Below, in pieces: positions 25,935 to 34,380 of a stretch of DNA of 64,000 bases. This DNA comes from JAFGCL01 sp964492335 (GTDB taxonomy: Bacteria > Chloroflexota > Dehalococcoidia > UBA2247 > RBG-13-53-26): positions 62,001 to 126,000 of the forward strand of contig CAZBJX010000002.1 in assembly GCA_964492335.1 (NCBI GenBank), written 5' to 3'. Each line of letters begins with the position of its first letter. Position 1 is the first letter of the stretch. A program made the position numbers and the translations under genes. Under the pieces are notes generated by a model. The model was not told where the DNA came from, ran no database searches, and saw only the letters and a program-made list of their open reading frames with translations.

Positions 25935-27124
25935 AGAGGGCCTACTTCGATTGCTTCTCCGGGATCAGCGGTAACATGGTCCTGGGCGCTCTGGTGGACC
26001 TGGGGCTGGACCTGGAAGGGCTGCAGGCGCAATTGCGCCGGCTGCCGCTGGGGGAGTATCGCATAGAGGCCGCCGGGGTGACCAGGCGCGGGGTGAGGGC
26101 CACGCACCTGGAGGTGGTCACCGCGGAAGCAGACCCGCCCCGCCGGCTGAGGGACATCCTGGCCCTGATCGAGCAGGGCCGGCTGGATGACGGCCTGAAG
26201 CGGCGCGGGGCAGAGGTGTTCACCCGCCTGGCGACGGCGGAGGCCAGGGTGCACGGGCAGGAGCTGGACGCCGTCCACCTGCACGAGGTGGGGGCGACGG
26301 ACACGCTGGTGGACGTCTTCGGCAGCCTGATCGGGCTGGCGCAGCTGGGCATCGGAGAGGTGCGCAGCTCGCCGCTGAACCTGGGCAGCGGTCTGGTGGA
26401 GTGCCGCCACGGCCGGCTGCCCGTCCCCGCCCCGATCACGGCGGAGCTGGTCCGCGGCGTGCCGGTGCGCGCCGGCGAGGACGAAGGCGAGCTGACCACC
26501 CCCACCGGCGCCGCCATCATCACCGGGGTGGCCGCCGGCTTCGGGGCCATGCCGCTGATGACGGTGGAGCGCGTGGGCTACGGGGCCGGCCGGCTGGACC
26601 CCCGGCTCCCCAACGTGCTGCGGGTCTTTCTGGGCGAAGGCGCCGCCGGGGGCGACAGCGCCCTCGAGACGGAGACGGTCACCGTCCTGGAGACGAACAT
26701 AGACGACATGAACCCGCAGTTCTACGAGCACGTCATGGAGGGCCTGCTGGCGGCCGGCGCCCTGGACGTCTTCCTGGCGCCGGTGCACATGAAGAAGAAC
26801 CGCCCGGGCATCCTCCTGTGCGCCGTCTGCCGCCGGGAGAGCGCCGGCGGCCTGGCGGCGCTCATAATGCGCGAGACCACCACGCTGGGGGTGAGGGTCA
26901 CCGAGACGGGGCGGGTCTGCCTGCCGCGCGCCGGCGGCATCGTCGAAACACGCTTCGGCCGCATCAGGACGAAGTCCGCCACCAGGAGCGACGGCTCCGT
27001 GACCGTGGCCCCGGAGTACGACGACTGCCGGAGGGCGGCCACGGAGCACGGCGTGCCCCTGGGCCGGGTGTACTCCGAGGTCCAGAGGGCCTGGGACCGG
27101 TCCGGCCCGGCCGGCTGCGGGTGA
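25931..27124 (+). CDS. larC: LarC, nickel-inserting cyclometallase
   Basis: 397 residues from GTG 25931, overlapping the larB stop (GTGA). LarC uses CTP to insert nickel into the pincer nucleotide. Diagnostic segments are RAYFDCFSGISGNMVLGALVD at the N-terminus (residues 3-23, apart), HLHEVGATDTLVDV (about 117-130), a TPTGAAIITG block and ETNIDDMNPQFYEHVME (about 255-271). In lactobacilli the gene is split and joined by ribosomal frameshifting; here it is one continuous frame. larA is not nearby, so the cofactor must serve an enzyme encoded elsewhere. Confidence 0.93.
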   Translation: MKRAYFDCFSGISGNMVLGALVDLGLDLEGLQAQLRRLPLGEYRIEAAGVTRRGVRATHLEVVTAEADPPRRLRDILALIEQGRLDDGLKRRGAEVFTRLATAEARVHGQELDAVHLHEVGATDTLVDVFGSLIGLAQLGIGEVRSSPLNLGSGLVECRHGRLPVPAPITAELVRGVPVRAGEDEGELTTPTGAAIITGVAAGFGAMPLMTVERVGYGAGRLDPRLPNVLRVFLGEGAAGGDSALETETVTVLETNIDDMNPQFYEHVMEGLLAAGALDVFLAPVHMKKNRPGILLCAVCRRESAGGLAALIMRETTTLGVRVTETGRVCLPRAGGIVETRFGRIRTKSATRSDGSVTVAPEYDDCRRAATEHGVPLGRVYSEVQRAWDRSGPAGCG

Positions 27125-27131
27125 AGCCCCG

Positions 27132-27989
27132 GTGAAGGAAGTGGCCATCATCGCGGACAGCATTGGCTGCATCCCCGGGGACATGATCGAGGCCTACGGG
27201 ATCGAGATAGTGGCCCCCAACATCTACTCGAACGGCGCCGTGTACCGGGACTGGATAGACATCACGCCGGGCCAGGCCTACGACATCCTGCGGAAGGACC
27301 CCGGCGCCTTCTCCACCGCCCCGCCCTCGCCGGGGGACCTGGCCCGGACCTACCGCAGGGCGGGCCGGACGGCCAGGAGCCTCCTCTGCATCACCGTGTC
27401 CGCCAGAGCCAGCACCCTCCATGACGTGGCGGTGGCCGCCAGGGAGCTGGTCAGGGATGATCTGCCGGGGACGCCGGTGGAGGTACTGGACTCGGGGACC
27501 TGCACGGGCGCGGAGGGCTTCGTGGTCATGGCCGCCGCCCGGGCCGCGGCCGAGGGAAAGGGCCTGGAGGGGGCCCTGGAGGCGGCCCGGGGAGTGCGCT
27601 CCAGGGTGGACCTGCTGTTCGTGCTGGACACCGTGCGGCACGCGTATCGGACGGGCCGGGTGCCGAAGCTGGCCTCGCGCATGGGCTCCGTGCTGGGGGT
27701 CAGGCCTATCATGGGATGGTCGCACGGGAGGGCGCGACTGCTGGAGGTGGCCAGGACCCGCGAGAAGGGCGTGGACCGGGTCCTGGAGTTGATGCGGCGG
27801 CGCGTGGGCGGGGAGAGGGTGCGGGTGGCCGTCCATCACGCGGACGCGCTCCGGGAAGGCATGGACCTGAGGGACCGGGTGCGGCGGGAGTTCGATTGCG
27901 TTGAGCTGTGGCTCTCGGAGTTCAGCCCGGTGATGGGCTACTCCGCCGGAAGGGGCGCCCTGGGTATTGCATTCTACACAGAGAAATGA
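27132..27989 (+). CDS. DegV family fatty-acid-binding protein
   Basis: 285 residues from GTG 27132, 7 bp after larC. DegV proteins (FakB in Firmicutes) bind a fatty acid in a deep pocket and present it to a kinase partner. Seen: VAIIADSIGCIPGDM (residues 3-17), FSTAPPSPGD near 57-66 with the ligand-contacting TS/TAPPSPGD loop, the middle domain VEVLDSGTCTGAEGF, and the C-terminal SPVMGYSAGRGALGIAFY. No FakA kinase is adjacent. Co-directional packing with lar genes may be simple read-through rather than functional coupling. Confidence 0.9.
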   Translation: MKEVAIIADSIGCIPGDMIEAYGIEIVAPNIYSNGAVYRDWIDITPGQAYDILRKDPGAFSTAPPSPGDLARTYRRAGRTARSLLCITVSARASTLHDVAVAARELVRDDLPGTPVEVLDSGTCTGAEGFVVMAAARAAAEGKGLEGALEAARGVRSRVDLLFVLDTVRHAYRTGRVPKLASRMGSVLGVRPIMGWSHGRARLLEVARTREKGVDRVLELMRRRVGGERVRVAVHHADALREGMDLRDRVRREFDCVELWLSEFSPVMGYSAGRGALGIAFYTEK

Positions 27990-28047
27990 GATTCTAGTGA
28001 AGGACCGACGGCCGGCGGGAGGAGCGGGCCGGGGGGGGTGCGATGCT

Positions 28048-28380
28048 ATGAAGTACGGCAAGGAACTGCTGAAGGGGAACACCGATACGCTGCTGCTGTC
28101 TCTGCTGAAGACACAGCCCATGTACGGCTACCAGATCATCAGGGAGATCGACAGCCGCAGCCGGGGCTATTTCAAGTTCCGGGAGGGGACGCTCTACCCG
28201 GCCCTGCACCGTCTCGAGGCGGCGGGGCTGGTCAGCGGGAACTGGCGCAGGCTGGCCACCGGCAAGGAGAGGCGCTACTACCAGCTGACCGACAAGGGCG
28301 AGCGCCTGCTGGAGCGCAAGCTGGCCGAGTGGCAGGGCTTCTCCTTCGCGGTGAACCTCATCATGCAGCCGGCCGTCTAG
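28048..28380 (+). CDS. PadR family transcriptional regulator
   Basis: 110 residues from ATG 28048. Winged-helix PadR features: NTDTLLLSLLKTQPMYGYQI (11-30), FREGTLYPALHRLEAAGLV (about 50-68) and RRYYQLTDKGERLLERKLAEW. These small PadR proteins act as dimers and usually repress the gene beside them. The downstream gene, starting 14 bp later, is a HAAS-type membrane protein, the commonest PadR partner, so it probably autoregulates this pair. Confidence 0.93.
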   Translation: MKYGKELLKGNTDTLLLSLLKTQPMYGYQIIREIDSRSRGYFKFREGTLYPALHRLEAAGLVSGNWRRLATGKERRYYQLTDKGERLLERKLAEWQGFSFAVNLIMQPAV

Positions 28381-28394
28381 AGGTCTTGCACTAC

Positions 28395-29357
28395 ATGATC
28401 AACGGAGTCAGGGAGTGCCTTAACGCCGTCAGGGTGCAGCTGCGGCTGGACCCGTCTTCGGAGAGCGAGATCCTCTCCGAGCTCTATACCCACATCGAGG
28501 ACCGGGTGGAGGAGCTGCGGGCCTGCGGCCTGACGGAGCAGGAGGCCGTCCGCGTGGCCTCAACGGAGTTCGGGCCCTCCGGGGGCGTGGCCCGGGAGCT
28601 GCACGAGGCGCACAGCGCCACCAACTGGATGCAGGCGCTGATGGCCGCGCTGCCCCATGTTCTGTTCGGGCTTCTCTTCGCCTTTCGCCAGTGGACCAAT
28701 GCCTTCTGGCTGTCGATCATCGTCATCTCGGTGCTGGGGGTGGTGGCGTACGGGTGGAGGCATGACAAGCCCACCTGGTTCTTCGCCTGGCTGGGCTATG
28801 CCCTGACGCCCATGCTGGTGGTGGGGCTGCTGCTGGTGGACCGGGCCCTGGGGGCAGCGTTCCCGGGCGGCGCCTGGTGGTGGTGGGCCTGCACTGTGGC
28901 CTACTTCTCGGTGGTGGCGGCGGCCTACGGCATCATCCTGGCGCACACCTGGAAGCGGGACTGGCTGCTGGGCTCTCTATCCGTCCTCCCGGTCCTGGCC
29001 GTCGTCGGCTGGGTGGCCACCGACCGCTGGAACGGCGGGCTGGCCCCCCCGGAGGGCGGCCTTCTGGGCATAGAGCCCTGGGTGGCCCTGAGCTTCCTGG
29101 CGCTGGCGGGGATCGTTATCATCTTCACCCGGCTCCGGCGGCGCCTGCTGAAGGTCGGCGTGCTGCTGGTGGCCGCCCAGGTGGTGCTGACCATGATGGC
29201 CTTCTCCGCGGGCCGGGGCATGAATGCGGTTACGCTGGCGGGCACAGCCATCGCCTCCCTCGTACTGGTCCTGGCCCCGGCGCTCCTGGACCGCCGCCTG
29301 AGCTCCGGGCAGGAAGAAGGGTGGGCGGACCGGGTGGAGCGGCGCCTGCACCGCTGA
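28395..29357 (+). CDS. HAAS-domain polytopic membrane protein (PadR partner)
   Basis: 320 residues from ATG 28395. The cytoplasmic N-terminus (residues 1-80) looks like a HAAS or permease-prefix domain: VQLRLDPSSESEILSELYTHIE followed by VEELRACGLTEQEAVRVA. It is followed by about seven membrane helices between residues 85 and 305 (for example LPHVLFGLLFAF, WLSIIVISVLGVVAY, LTPMLVVGLLLVD) and a charged tail. Such proteins, regulated by an adjacent PadR, are thought to sense or respond to membrane stress; no transport motif is visible. The exact function is unknown. Confidence 0.78.
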   Translation: MINGVRECLNAVRVQLRLDPSSESEILSELYTHIEDRVEELRACGLTEQEAVRVASTEFGPSGGVARELHEAHSATNWMQALMAALPHVLFGLLFAFRQWTNAFWLSIIVISVLGVVAYGWRHDKPTWFFAWLGYALTPMLVVGLLLVDRALGAAFPGGAWWWWACTVAYFSVVAAAYGIILAHTWKRDWLLGSLSVLPVLAVVGWVATDRWNGGLAPPEGGLLGIEPWVALSFLALAGIVIIFTRLRRRLLKVGVLLVAAQVVLTMMAFSAGRGMNAVTLAGTAIASLVLVLAPALLDRRLSSGQEEGWADRVERRLHR

Positions 29358-29388
29358 AGGCGCCCTGCGCCGCAGGCATGTAATCCCT

Positions 29389-30075
29389 ATGTTGACCGGT
29401 ATCCTCTGGGTTGTGGGCGCGTACCTGTACGGGTCGGTGCCGGTGGTCTACCTCATCGGCCGGCTCCGCGGCGTGGACCTCTTCCACGAAGAGGACATGC
29501 ACATCACCCTGTGGCGGGACGTGGGCCGCCGGGAGGCCCTGGCCGGCATCGCCTGGGACCTGGCCAAGGGCGGCATCGCCGTCCTGGTGGTGGACCTGGC
29601 GCTGGGCCTGGATGAGTGGGTGGTGGCGGGGGTGGGGCTGGCGGTGGTGCTGGGAGAGCTGTGGCCGGTGTTCCTGCGGTTCCGCGGGGAGAAGTCCAAC
29701 ACCACCGGCATGGGCGTGGATGCCGCGCTGGTGTGGCAGGCCATCCCCTTCCTTCTGGGGCCGATCATCGTCGGCGCCCTGGTCCGCACGGCGCCCCGGG
29801 TGCTGCGCCGTGGCCAGAGCCTGGACCAGCGGATGGAGCTGGGCGGCCCCCCCAGCCTGAGCCTGCCCCTGGGGATGTTCTGCGGCTTCTGCCTGTTTCC
29901 CCTGGGGGCCTGGGTGATGGGGGCGACGTGGGAGAGGGCCGCCGCGGGCGCCGCCATCTTCGTGCTGATCGTGCTCAAGCGGCTCGTCTTCGGGCTGCGC
30001 GAGGACATTGCCCGGGAGGGCCTGAGCCCCGGCATGGTGGTCAACCGGCTGCTCTTCGACCGCAGCCGCATCTGA
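29389..30075 (+). CDS. divergent PlsY-like membrane protein
   Basis: 228 residues with several membrane helices and homology to PlsY, the acyl-phosphate:glycerol-3-phosphate acyltransferase. The first motif is kept (GSVPVVYLIGR, 15-25), but the second, normally GSGNIGATN, is replaced by HITLWRDVGRREALAG (about 38-53), and the third, normally FKGGKGVATG, reads FRGEKSNTTGMG (98-109). LWPVFLRFRG and the C-terminal LKRLVFGLREDI are in the expected places. Because two substrate-binding motifs are altered, this is probably a PlsY-family protein with another substrate or no acyltransferase activity. It follows the HAAS protein by 31 bp. Confidence 0.68.
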   Translation: MLTGILWVVGAYLYGSVPVVYLIGRLRGVDLFHEEDMHITLWRDVGRREALAGIAWDLAKGGIAVLVVDLALGLDEWVVAGVGLAVVLGELWPVFLRFRGEKSNTTGMGVDAALVWQAIPFLLGPIIVGALVRTAPRVLRRGQSLDQRMELGGPPSLSLPLGMFCGFCLFPLGAWVMGATWERAAAGAAIFVLIVLKRLVFGLREDIAREGLSPGMVVNRLLFDRSRI

Positions 30076-30109
30076 GGCCCGCGCCGCCGTCGCTGCCCCT
30101 CGCGGCTCG

Positions 30110-30138
30110 TTTCCAAACGTGCCCAAATGCAATATAAT
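30110..30138 (+). promoter_or_regulatory. promoter giving a leaderless transcript of the P-loop kinase gene
   Basis: TTTCCA (30110-30115), 17-bp spacer, perfect TATAAT (30133-30138). The -10 ends 5 nt before ATG 30144, so the transcript should start at about the first or second ATG (30144, 30147). Confidence 0.68.
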
Positions 30139-30143
30139 GGGCC

Positions 30144-30734
30144 ATGATGAAGGCGAGCCGCCCCGCCGACGATGTCGGCGTGCTGAAGGAGGGCCTGCCG
30201 CCACTGCCGGAGCCCGTGGCCAGTCCGGCCCTCATCCTGGTCAGTGGATTGCCGGGGACAGGCAAGTCGCACTTCTGCCGCCAGCTGGCCCTGAGGGTGG
30301 ACCTGATCATCCTGGAGAGCGACAGCCTGCGCCGGCGGCTGTTTGGCGCGCCGACGTATTCCAGGGAGGAAAGCGCCCGGCTCTTCCGGGCCTGCCATGG
30401 CCTGGTGGAGGGGCTTCTGCGCAAGGGCATGAGCGTGGCCCTGGACGCCACCAACCTGGAGGAGGACAACCGGGAGCGGCTGTACCACATCGCGGACCAG
30501 GCCGGGGCCAGGCTGGTCATCGTGCGCATGGAGGCCCCGCCGGAGGTGGTGCGGGAACGCCTGGAGCGGCGGTCGCACAAGCTGGACCGGCAGGACCAGT
30601 CCGATGCGGACTGGGGTGTCTACACCAGGATGAAGCCCACGGTGGAGAGGATCGGCCGCAACCACTTCGCGGTGGACAGCTCCAGGGACATCGGCCCCGC
30701 TGTCGACAGGATCGTGCGTCTGGTCAACCGCTAG
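30144..30734 (+). CDS. P-loop kinase of the AAA/zeta-toxin-like type
   Basis: 196 residues. Walker A GLPGTGKS (about 35-42) is followed by DLIILESDSLRRRLFG (about 52-67), SVALDATNLEEDNRERLY (about 95-112) and ERLERRSHKLDRQDQSDADW (about 137-156). This layout is typical of small nucleoside/polynucleotide-kinase-like ATPases that phosphorylate a small molecule or RNA end. No adjacent antitoxin-sized gene is present, which argues against a toxin-antitoxin role. Leaderless expression is likely. PepA follows closely. Confidence 0.78.
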   Translation: MMKASRPADDVGVLKEGLPPLPEPVASPALILVSGLPGTGKSHFCRQLALRVDLIILESDSLRRRLFGAPTYSREESARLFRACHGLVEGLLRKGMSVALDATNLEEDNRERLYHIADQAGARLVIVRMEAPPEVVRERLERRSHKLDRQDQSDADWGVYTRMKPTVERIGRNHFAVDSSRDIGPAVDRIVRLVNR

Positions 30735-30748
30735 CTGGTGTGCCCCCA

Positions 30749-32290
30749 GTGAGGAAAGGAAGGAGGCCGGAACTGGAAGTCAAGGTAGTTATCGGCGACT
30801 GCACCAGGGTGGATGCAGATGCCCTTATTGTGAACCTGTTCGAAGGGGTGACGCAGCCGGGGGGCGCGGCCGGAATGGTGGACCGGGCACTGGACGGCGC
30901 CATCACCCAGCTCATCACCGCCGGCGAGATCAAGGGCAAGGCGGGGGAGATGGCCCTGGTCCACAGCCTGGGGAAGGTCCCGGCCAGCCGCGTGATCGTG
31001 GCCGGGCTGGGCAAGAAGGACCAGTTCAATGTGGACTCCGTCCGGCGGGTGAGCGCCGAGGCCTGCCGCTTCGCGCGCAGCCGGGCGGCCAGGAGGGTGG
31101 CCACCGTGGTGCACGGGGGAGGGGCCGGCGGCATCGAGCCGGAGAAGGCCGCCCAGGCCATAGTCGAGGGGTCCATCCTGGGGCTGTACCGGTTCCGCAG
31201 GCACATGTCGAAAGAGCCGGAGAACGGCGACGTGCAGCAACTGCTGATAGTGGAGAGGGATGAGGGGAAGCGCGGGCAACTGGAGAAGGGCCGCGCGCTG
31301 GGCGAGACAACGGCCGGGGCGGTGGCCGCCGCGCGCGACATGATCAACGAGCCGGCCAATTTCATGACGCCGGGGACCATGGCGGACATCGCCCGCGATC
31401 TGTCCCGGGAATCCGGCCTGGGGCTGACCGTGCTGGAGCGGGCACAGATGAGGGAGCTGGGAATGGGCGGCCTGCTGGGAGTGTCCCAGGGGAGCCGCCA
31501 GGACCCCAAGCTCATCGTCCTGTCCTACCGGGGAGACCCGGGCTCACAGGAGACGCTGGGGCTGGTGGGGAAGGGCATCACCTTCGACTCCGGCGGCATA
31601 TCGCTCAAGCCGGCGGAGGACATGGGGGACATGAAGGGGGACATGGCTGGAGGGGCCACGGTGATGGCCGTCATGCGGGCGGTGGCCCGGCTCAAGCCGG
31701 CGGTCAACGTCACCGCCATCGTGCCGGCCACGGAGAACCTGCCCGGGGGCAGCGCGCTGAAGCCGGGCGACGTCATCACGGCCATGAACGGGAAGACCAT
31801 TGAAATCGTCAACACGGACGCCGAGGGGCGCCTGGTCCTGGCCGATGCCCTCTCCTACGCGGTGAAGAACGGCCTGTCCCCGCTGGTGGATGTGGCCACG
31901 CTCACCGGGGCGGTGCGGGTGGCCCTGGGAGACGTGACGGTGGGCGTGTTCAGCAACAACGACGGCCTGGCCGCGGAGGTCATGTCGGCGGCGGCCGCGG
32001 CCGGCGAGCGGATGTGGCAGATGCCCTTGTTCGAGGAGTACAAGGAGCGCAACAAGAGCGACGTGGCCGACATCAAGAATTCGGGGGGGCGGTACGGGGG
32101 CGCCATCACGGCGGCCCATTTCGTCGGTGAGTTCGTGGGCGATGCGCCCTGGGCGCACCTGGACATAGCCGGGACTTCCCTGGCCACCAAGGAGAAGGGC
32201 TGGGTGGTGAAGGGGGCCACCGGGGTGGGGGTGCGGACCCTGATCAACCTGATCATGGGCGTGGCGGCCTCCCGGGCACGGGGAGGTTGA
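30749..32290 (+). CDS. pepA: leucyl aminopeptidase (M17 family, PepA)
   Basis: A cytosolic M17 aminopeptidase, a two-metal enzyme that removes N-terminal residues. Visible are the N-terminal domain (EVKVVIGDCTRVDADALIVN), the metal- and substrate-binding LVGKGITFDSGGISLKP, GDMAGGATVM, and the family signature NTDAEGRLVLADAL, then a C-terminal H-bonding segment. I place the start at GTG 30749 because it is a standard codon, giving 513 residues. However, the only good ribosome-binding site (AAGGAGG, 30760-30766) lies inside this frame, 6 bp before CTG 30773, which would give the usual N-terminus LEVKVVIGD. CTG may be the true start. Confidence 0.93.
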   Translation: MRKGRRPELEVKVVIGDCTRVDADALIVNLFEGVTQPGGAAGMVDRALDGAITQLITAGEIKGKAGEMALVHSLGKVPASRVIVAGLGKKDQFNVDSVRRVSAEACRFARSRAARRVATVVHGGGAGGIEPEKAAQAIVEGSILGLYRFRRHMSKEPENGDVQQLLIVERDEGKRGQLEKGRALGETTAGAVAAARDMINEPANFMTPGTMADIARDLSRESGLGLTVLERAQMRELGMGGLLGVSQGSRQDPKLIVLSYRGDPGSQETLGLVGKGITFDSGGISLKPAEDMGDMKGDMAGGATVMAVMRAVARLKPAVNVTAIVPATENLPGGSALKPGDVITAMNGKTIEIVNTDAEGRLVLADALSYAVKNGLSPLVDVATLTGAVRVALGDVTVGVFSNNDGLAAEVMSAAAAAGERMWQMPLFEEYKERNKSDVADIKNSGGRYGGAITAAHFVGEFVGDAPWAHLDIAGTSLATKEKGWVVKGATGVGVRTLINLIMGVAASRARGG

Positions 32291-32295
32291 AGACA

Positions 32296-32943
32296 ATGAA
32301 AATCAAGTGGCTGGGGCATGCCTCGTTCCTGATCACCTCCGAAAGCGGGCTCAAGGTGATCACCGACCCCTATTCGCGGGGCGGCGGCATCAACTATGGC
32401 CCCATCCGGGAGGCGGCCGATATCGTGACGGTGAGCCACAAGCACCAGGACCACGACAACGTGGGCGCCGTGAAGGGCAAGCCGGTGGTGGTGGACGCGC
32501 CGGGGCCGAGGACCGTCAAGGGGGTCGAGCTCCTGGGGGTGCCCTGCTACCATGACGGCGTCGGCGGGGCCGAGCGCGGGACCAATATCATCTTCTGCTT
32601 CATCATCGACGGGGTGCGTGTCTGCCACCTGGGGGACCTGGGGCACGAGCTGGACGCGGCCACGGTGCAGGAGGTGGGACCCGTGGACGTGCTGCTGGTC
32701 CCGGTGGGGGGCTTCTACACCATCGACAGCCGGCAGGCGGCGGCGGTGGTCGTGGCCCTCAAGCCCCGGGTGGTCATTCCGATGCACGTCAAGAGCGCCG
32801 GGTGCGACTACCCCATCGCCGGGGTGGAGGAATTCCTGGCGGGCAGGAGCAACGTCAGGCGGGTGGACGCCAGCGAGATCGAGATCAGGAAGGACGGCCT
32901 GCCGGCCGGGACCGAGACCGTTGTTCTGCGCCATGCGCTGTAA
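32296..32943 (+). CDS. MBL-fold metal-dependent hydrolase (UPF0173-like)
   Basis: 215 residues from ATG 32296, with GGGAGG at 32281-32286 inside the end of pepA (6-bp gap to the stop). Metallo-beta-lactamase features: KWLGHASFLI (4-13), VITDPYS, VSHKHQDHDNVG (about 47-58, the HxHxDH-like metal site as HKHQDH), HLGDLGHEL and PMHVKSAG near residue 160. The KWLGHA(S/A)F opening is typical of the small UPF0173 group. Substrate unknown. Co-transcribed with pepA. Confidence 0.85.
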   Translation: MKIKWLGHASFLITSESGLKVITDPYSRGGGINYGPIREAADIVTVSHKHQDHDNVGAVKGKPVVVDAPGPRTVKGVELLGVPCYHDGVGGAERGTNIIFCFIIDGVRVCHLGDLGHELDAATVQEVGPVDVLLVPVGGFYTIDSRQAAAVVVALKPRVVIPMHVKSAGCDYPIAGVEEFLAGRSNVRRVDASEIEIRKDGLPAGTETVVLRHAL

Positions 32944-33018
32944 CCGGGTCCGCAGCGCGCCCGGCGGGGATGCCCGCGAGGGGCCATGGCCCGGCGGCCC
33001 GGCGGCGCCAGGCGGACG

Positions 33019-34380
33019 ATGAAGATATACCGTAGCGTGAAAGAGGCCCGGGCCACCCTCCTGCGGCGCTCTCTCCCGGAGGCGCAGGAGGCCCCGCCCT
33101 GGCTGCGGGAGCGTATAGCCGCGGCCTTCGGCCGGCCTTTGGGCCTGCAGGAGGTGGTGGACCTGGTGCTCTCCGAGGTGCAGGCCCGGGGGGATGAAGC
33201 CCTCCTGGACCTGGAGTTGCGCCTGGACGGGGTCCGGCTGAAGCGCCTGGAGGTCACCCGGAGGGAGATGTCCCGGGCCCGTTCGGAGGTGGACCCGCGG
33301 CTGGCCTCCGCCCTGGAGCTGGCGGCCGAGCGGGTCCGTTCGTTCCACGAGAGGTGCCGGCGGGAGAGCTGGGTGGACTTCTCCGAGGGGGGGCTGGGCC
33401 AGTGGGTCAGGCCCCTGGAGAGGGTGGGCGTCTATGTGCCCGGCGGGACGGCGGGTTACCCCTCCACTGTGCTTATGACCGCCATCCCGGCCAGGGTGGC
33501 CGGAGTGAAGGAGATCGTGGTCACCACCCCTCCCGGCCCCGATGGGGCCGTGGCCCCGGCCACGCTGCTGGCGGCCGAGATGGCCGGCGTGGACCGGGTG
33601 TTCAAGCTGGGAGGCGCCCAGGCGGTGGCCGCCATGGCCTTCGGCACCCGGACGGTCCCCAGGGTGAACAAGGTCTGCGGGCCGGGGAACATCTTCGTGC
33701 AACTGGCCAAGAGGGCCGTGTACGGCACGGTGGGCATAGACGGGTTCTTCGGCCCCACCGAGACCATCGTAGTGGCGGATGACAGCGCCGACCCGGGTTA
33801 TTGCGCGGCCGACCTCCTGGCCCAGGCCGAGCATGACGCGATGGCCAGCGCCATCCTCATCACCACCTCCGCCCGGCAGGCGAAGGCGGTCAGCCGCGAG
33901 GTGGACCGGCAGGCGGCGGCGTCGCCGCGGCGGGCGGTGATCGAGCGGTCCCTGGCCGAAAGGGGGGGCATAGTGGTGGTCCCCCGCCTGGCGGTTGCGG
34001 TGGACCTGGTGAATGACTACGCCCCGGAGCACGTGTCCCTGATGGTGGAGGATGCCTGGTCCTGGGCGGAGAAGGTGAGGAATGCCGGGGGCATCTTCAT
34101 CGGCCATGACTCGCCGGAGGTGGTGGGGGACTACGTGGCCGGCCCCAGCCACGTGATGCCCACTGGCGGCACCGCGCACTTCAGCTCGCCGCTCGTGCTG
34201 GAGGACTTCCTGAAGGTGACCAGTGTCGTGGGCATCGACCGGAAGGCCCTGCGGGCCATCGGCCCGGCGGCGGCCGCCATGGCCGCGGCCGAGGGGCTGC
34301 AGGCCCATGCCAGGGCGGTAGAAATAAGGCTGGCCAGGAGACGAAGGAAGAAGGATGATGGAGATGGAACGCCCGCCTGA
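33019..34380 (+). CDS. hisD: histidinol dehydrogenase (HisD family)
   Basis: 453 residues from ATG 33019 (MKIYRSVKEARATLLRR); ATG 32986 adds 11 Arg/Gly-rich residues. HisD oxidises L-histidinol to histidine with NAD and zinc. Clear segments are ERVGVYVPGGTAGYPSTV (about 136-153), NKVCGPGNIFVQLAKR, GFFGPTETIVVADDSAD, AQAEHDAMA, DYAPEHVSLMVEDA with the catalytic Glu-His, and GPSHVMPTGGTAHFSSPL near residue 376. No other his gene is near. It overlaps the PSP1 gene by 26 bp. A distant HisD-family dehydrogenase with another alcohol substrate remains possible. Confidence 0.88.
   Translation: MKIYRSVKEARATLLRRSLPEAQEAPPWLRERIAAAFGRPLGLQEVVDLVLSEVQARGDEALLDLELRLDGVRLKRLEVTRREMSRARSEVDPRLASALELAAERVRSFHERCRRESWVDFSEGGLGQWVRPLERVGVYVPGGTAGYPSTVLMTAIPARVAGVKEIVVTTPPGPDGAVAPATLLAAEMAGVDRVFKLGGAQAVAAMAFGTRTVPRVNKVCGPGNIFVQLAKRAVYGTVGIDGFFGPTETIVVADDSADPGYCAADLLAQAEHDAMASAILITTSARQAKAVSREVDRQAAASPRRAVIERSLAERGGIVVVPRLAVAVDLVNDYAPEHVSLMVEDAWSWAEKVRNAGGIFIGHDSPEVVGDYVAGPSHVMPTGGTAHFSSPLVLEDFLKVTSVVGIDRKALRAIGPAAAAMAAAEGLQAHARAVEIRLARRRRKKDDGDGTPA

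Noticed and set aside
30144..30734. Zeta-type toxin of a toxin-antitoxin pair
   Set aside because: The P-loop is similar, but no small antitoxin gene is adjacent and the gene is co-directional with housekeeping genes.
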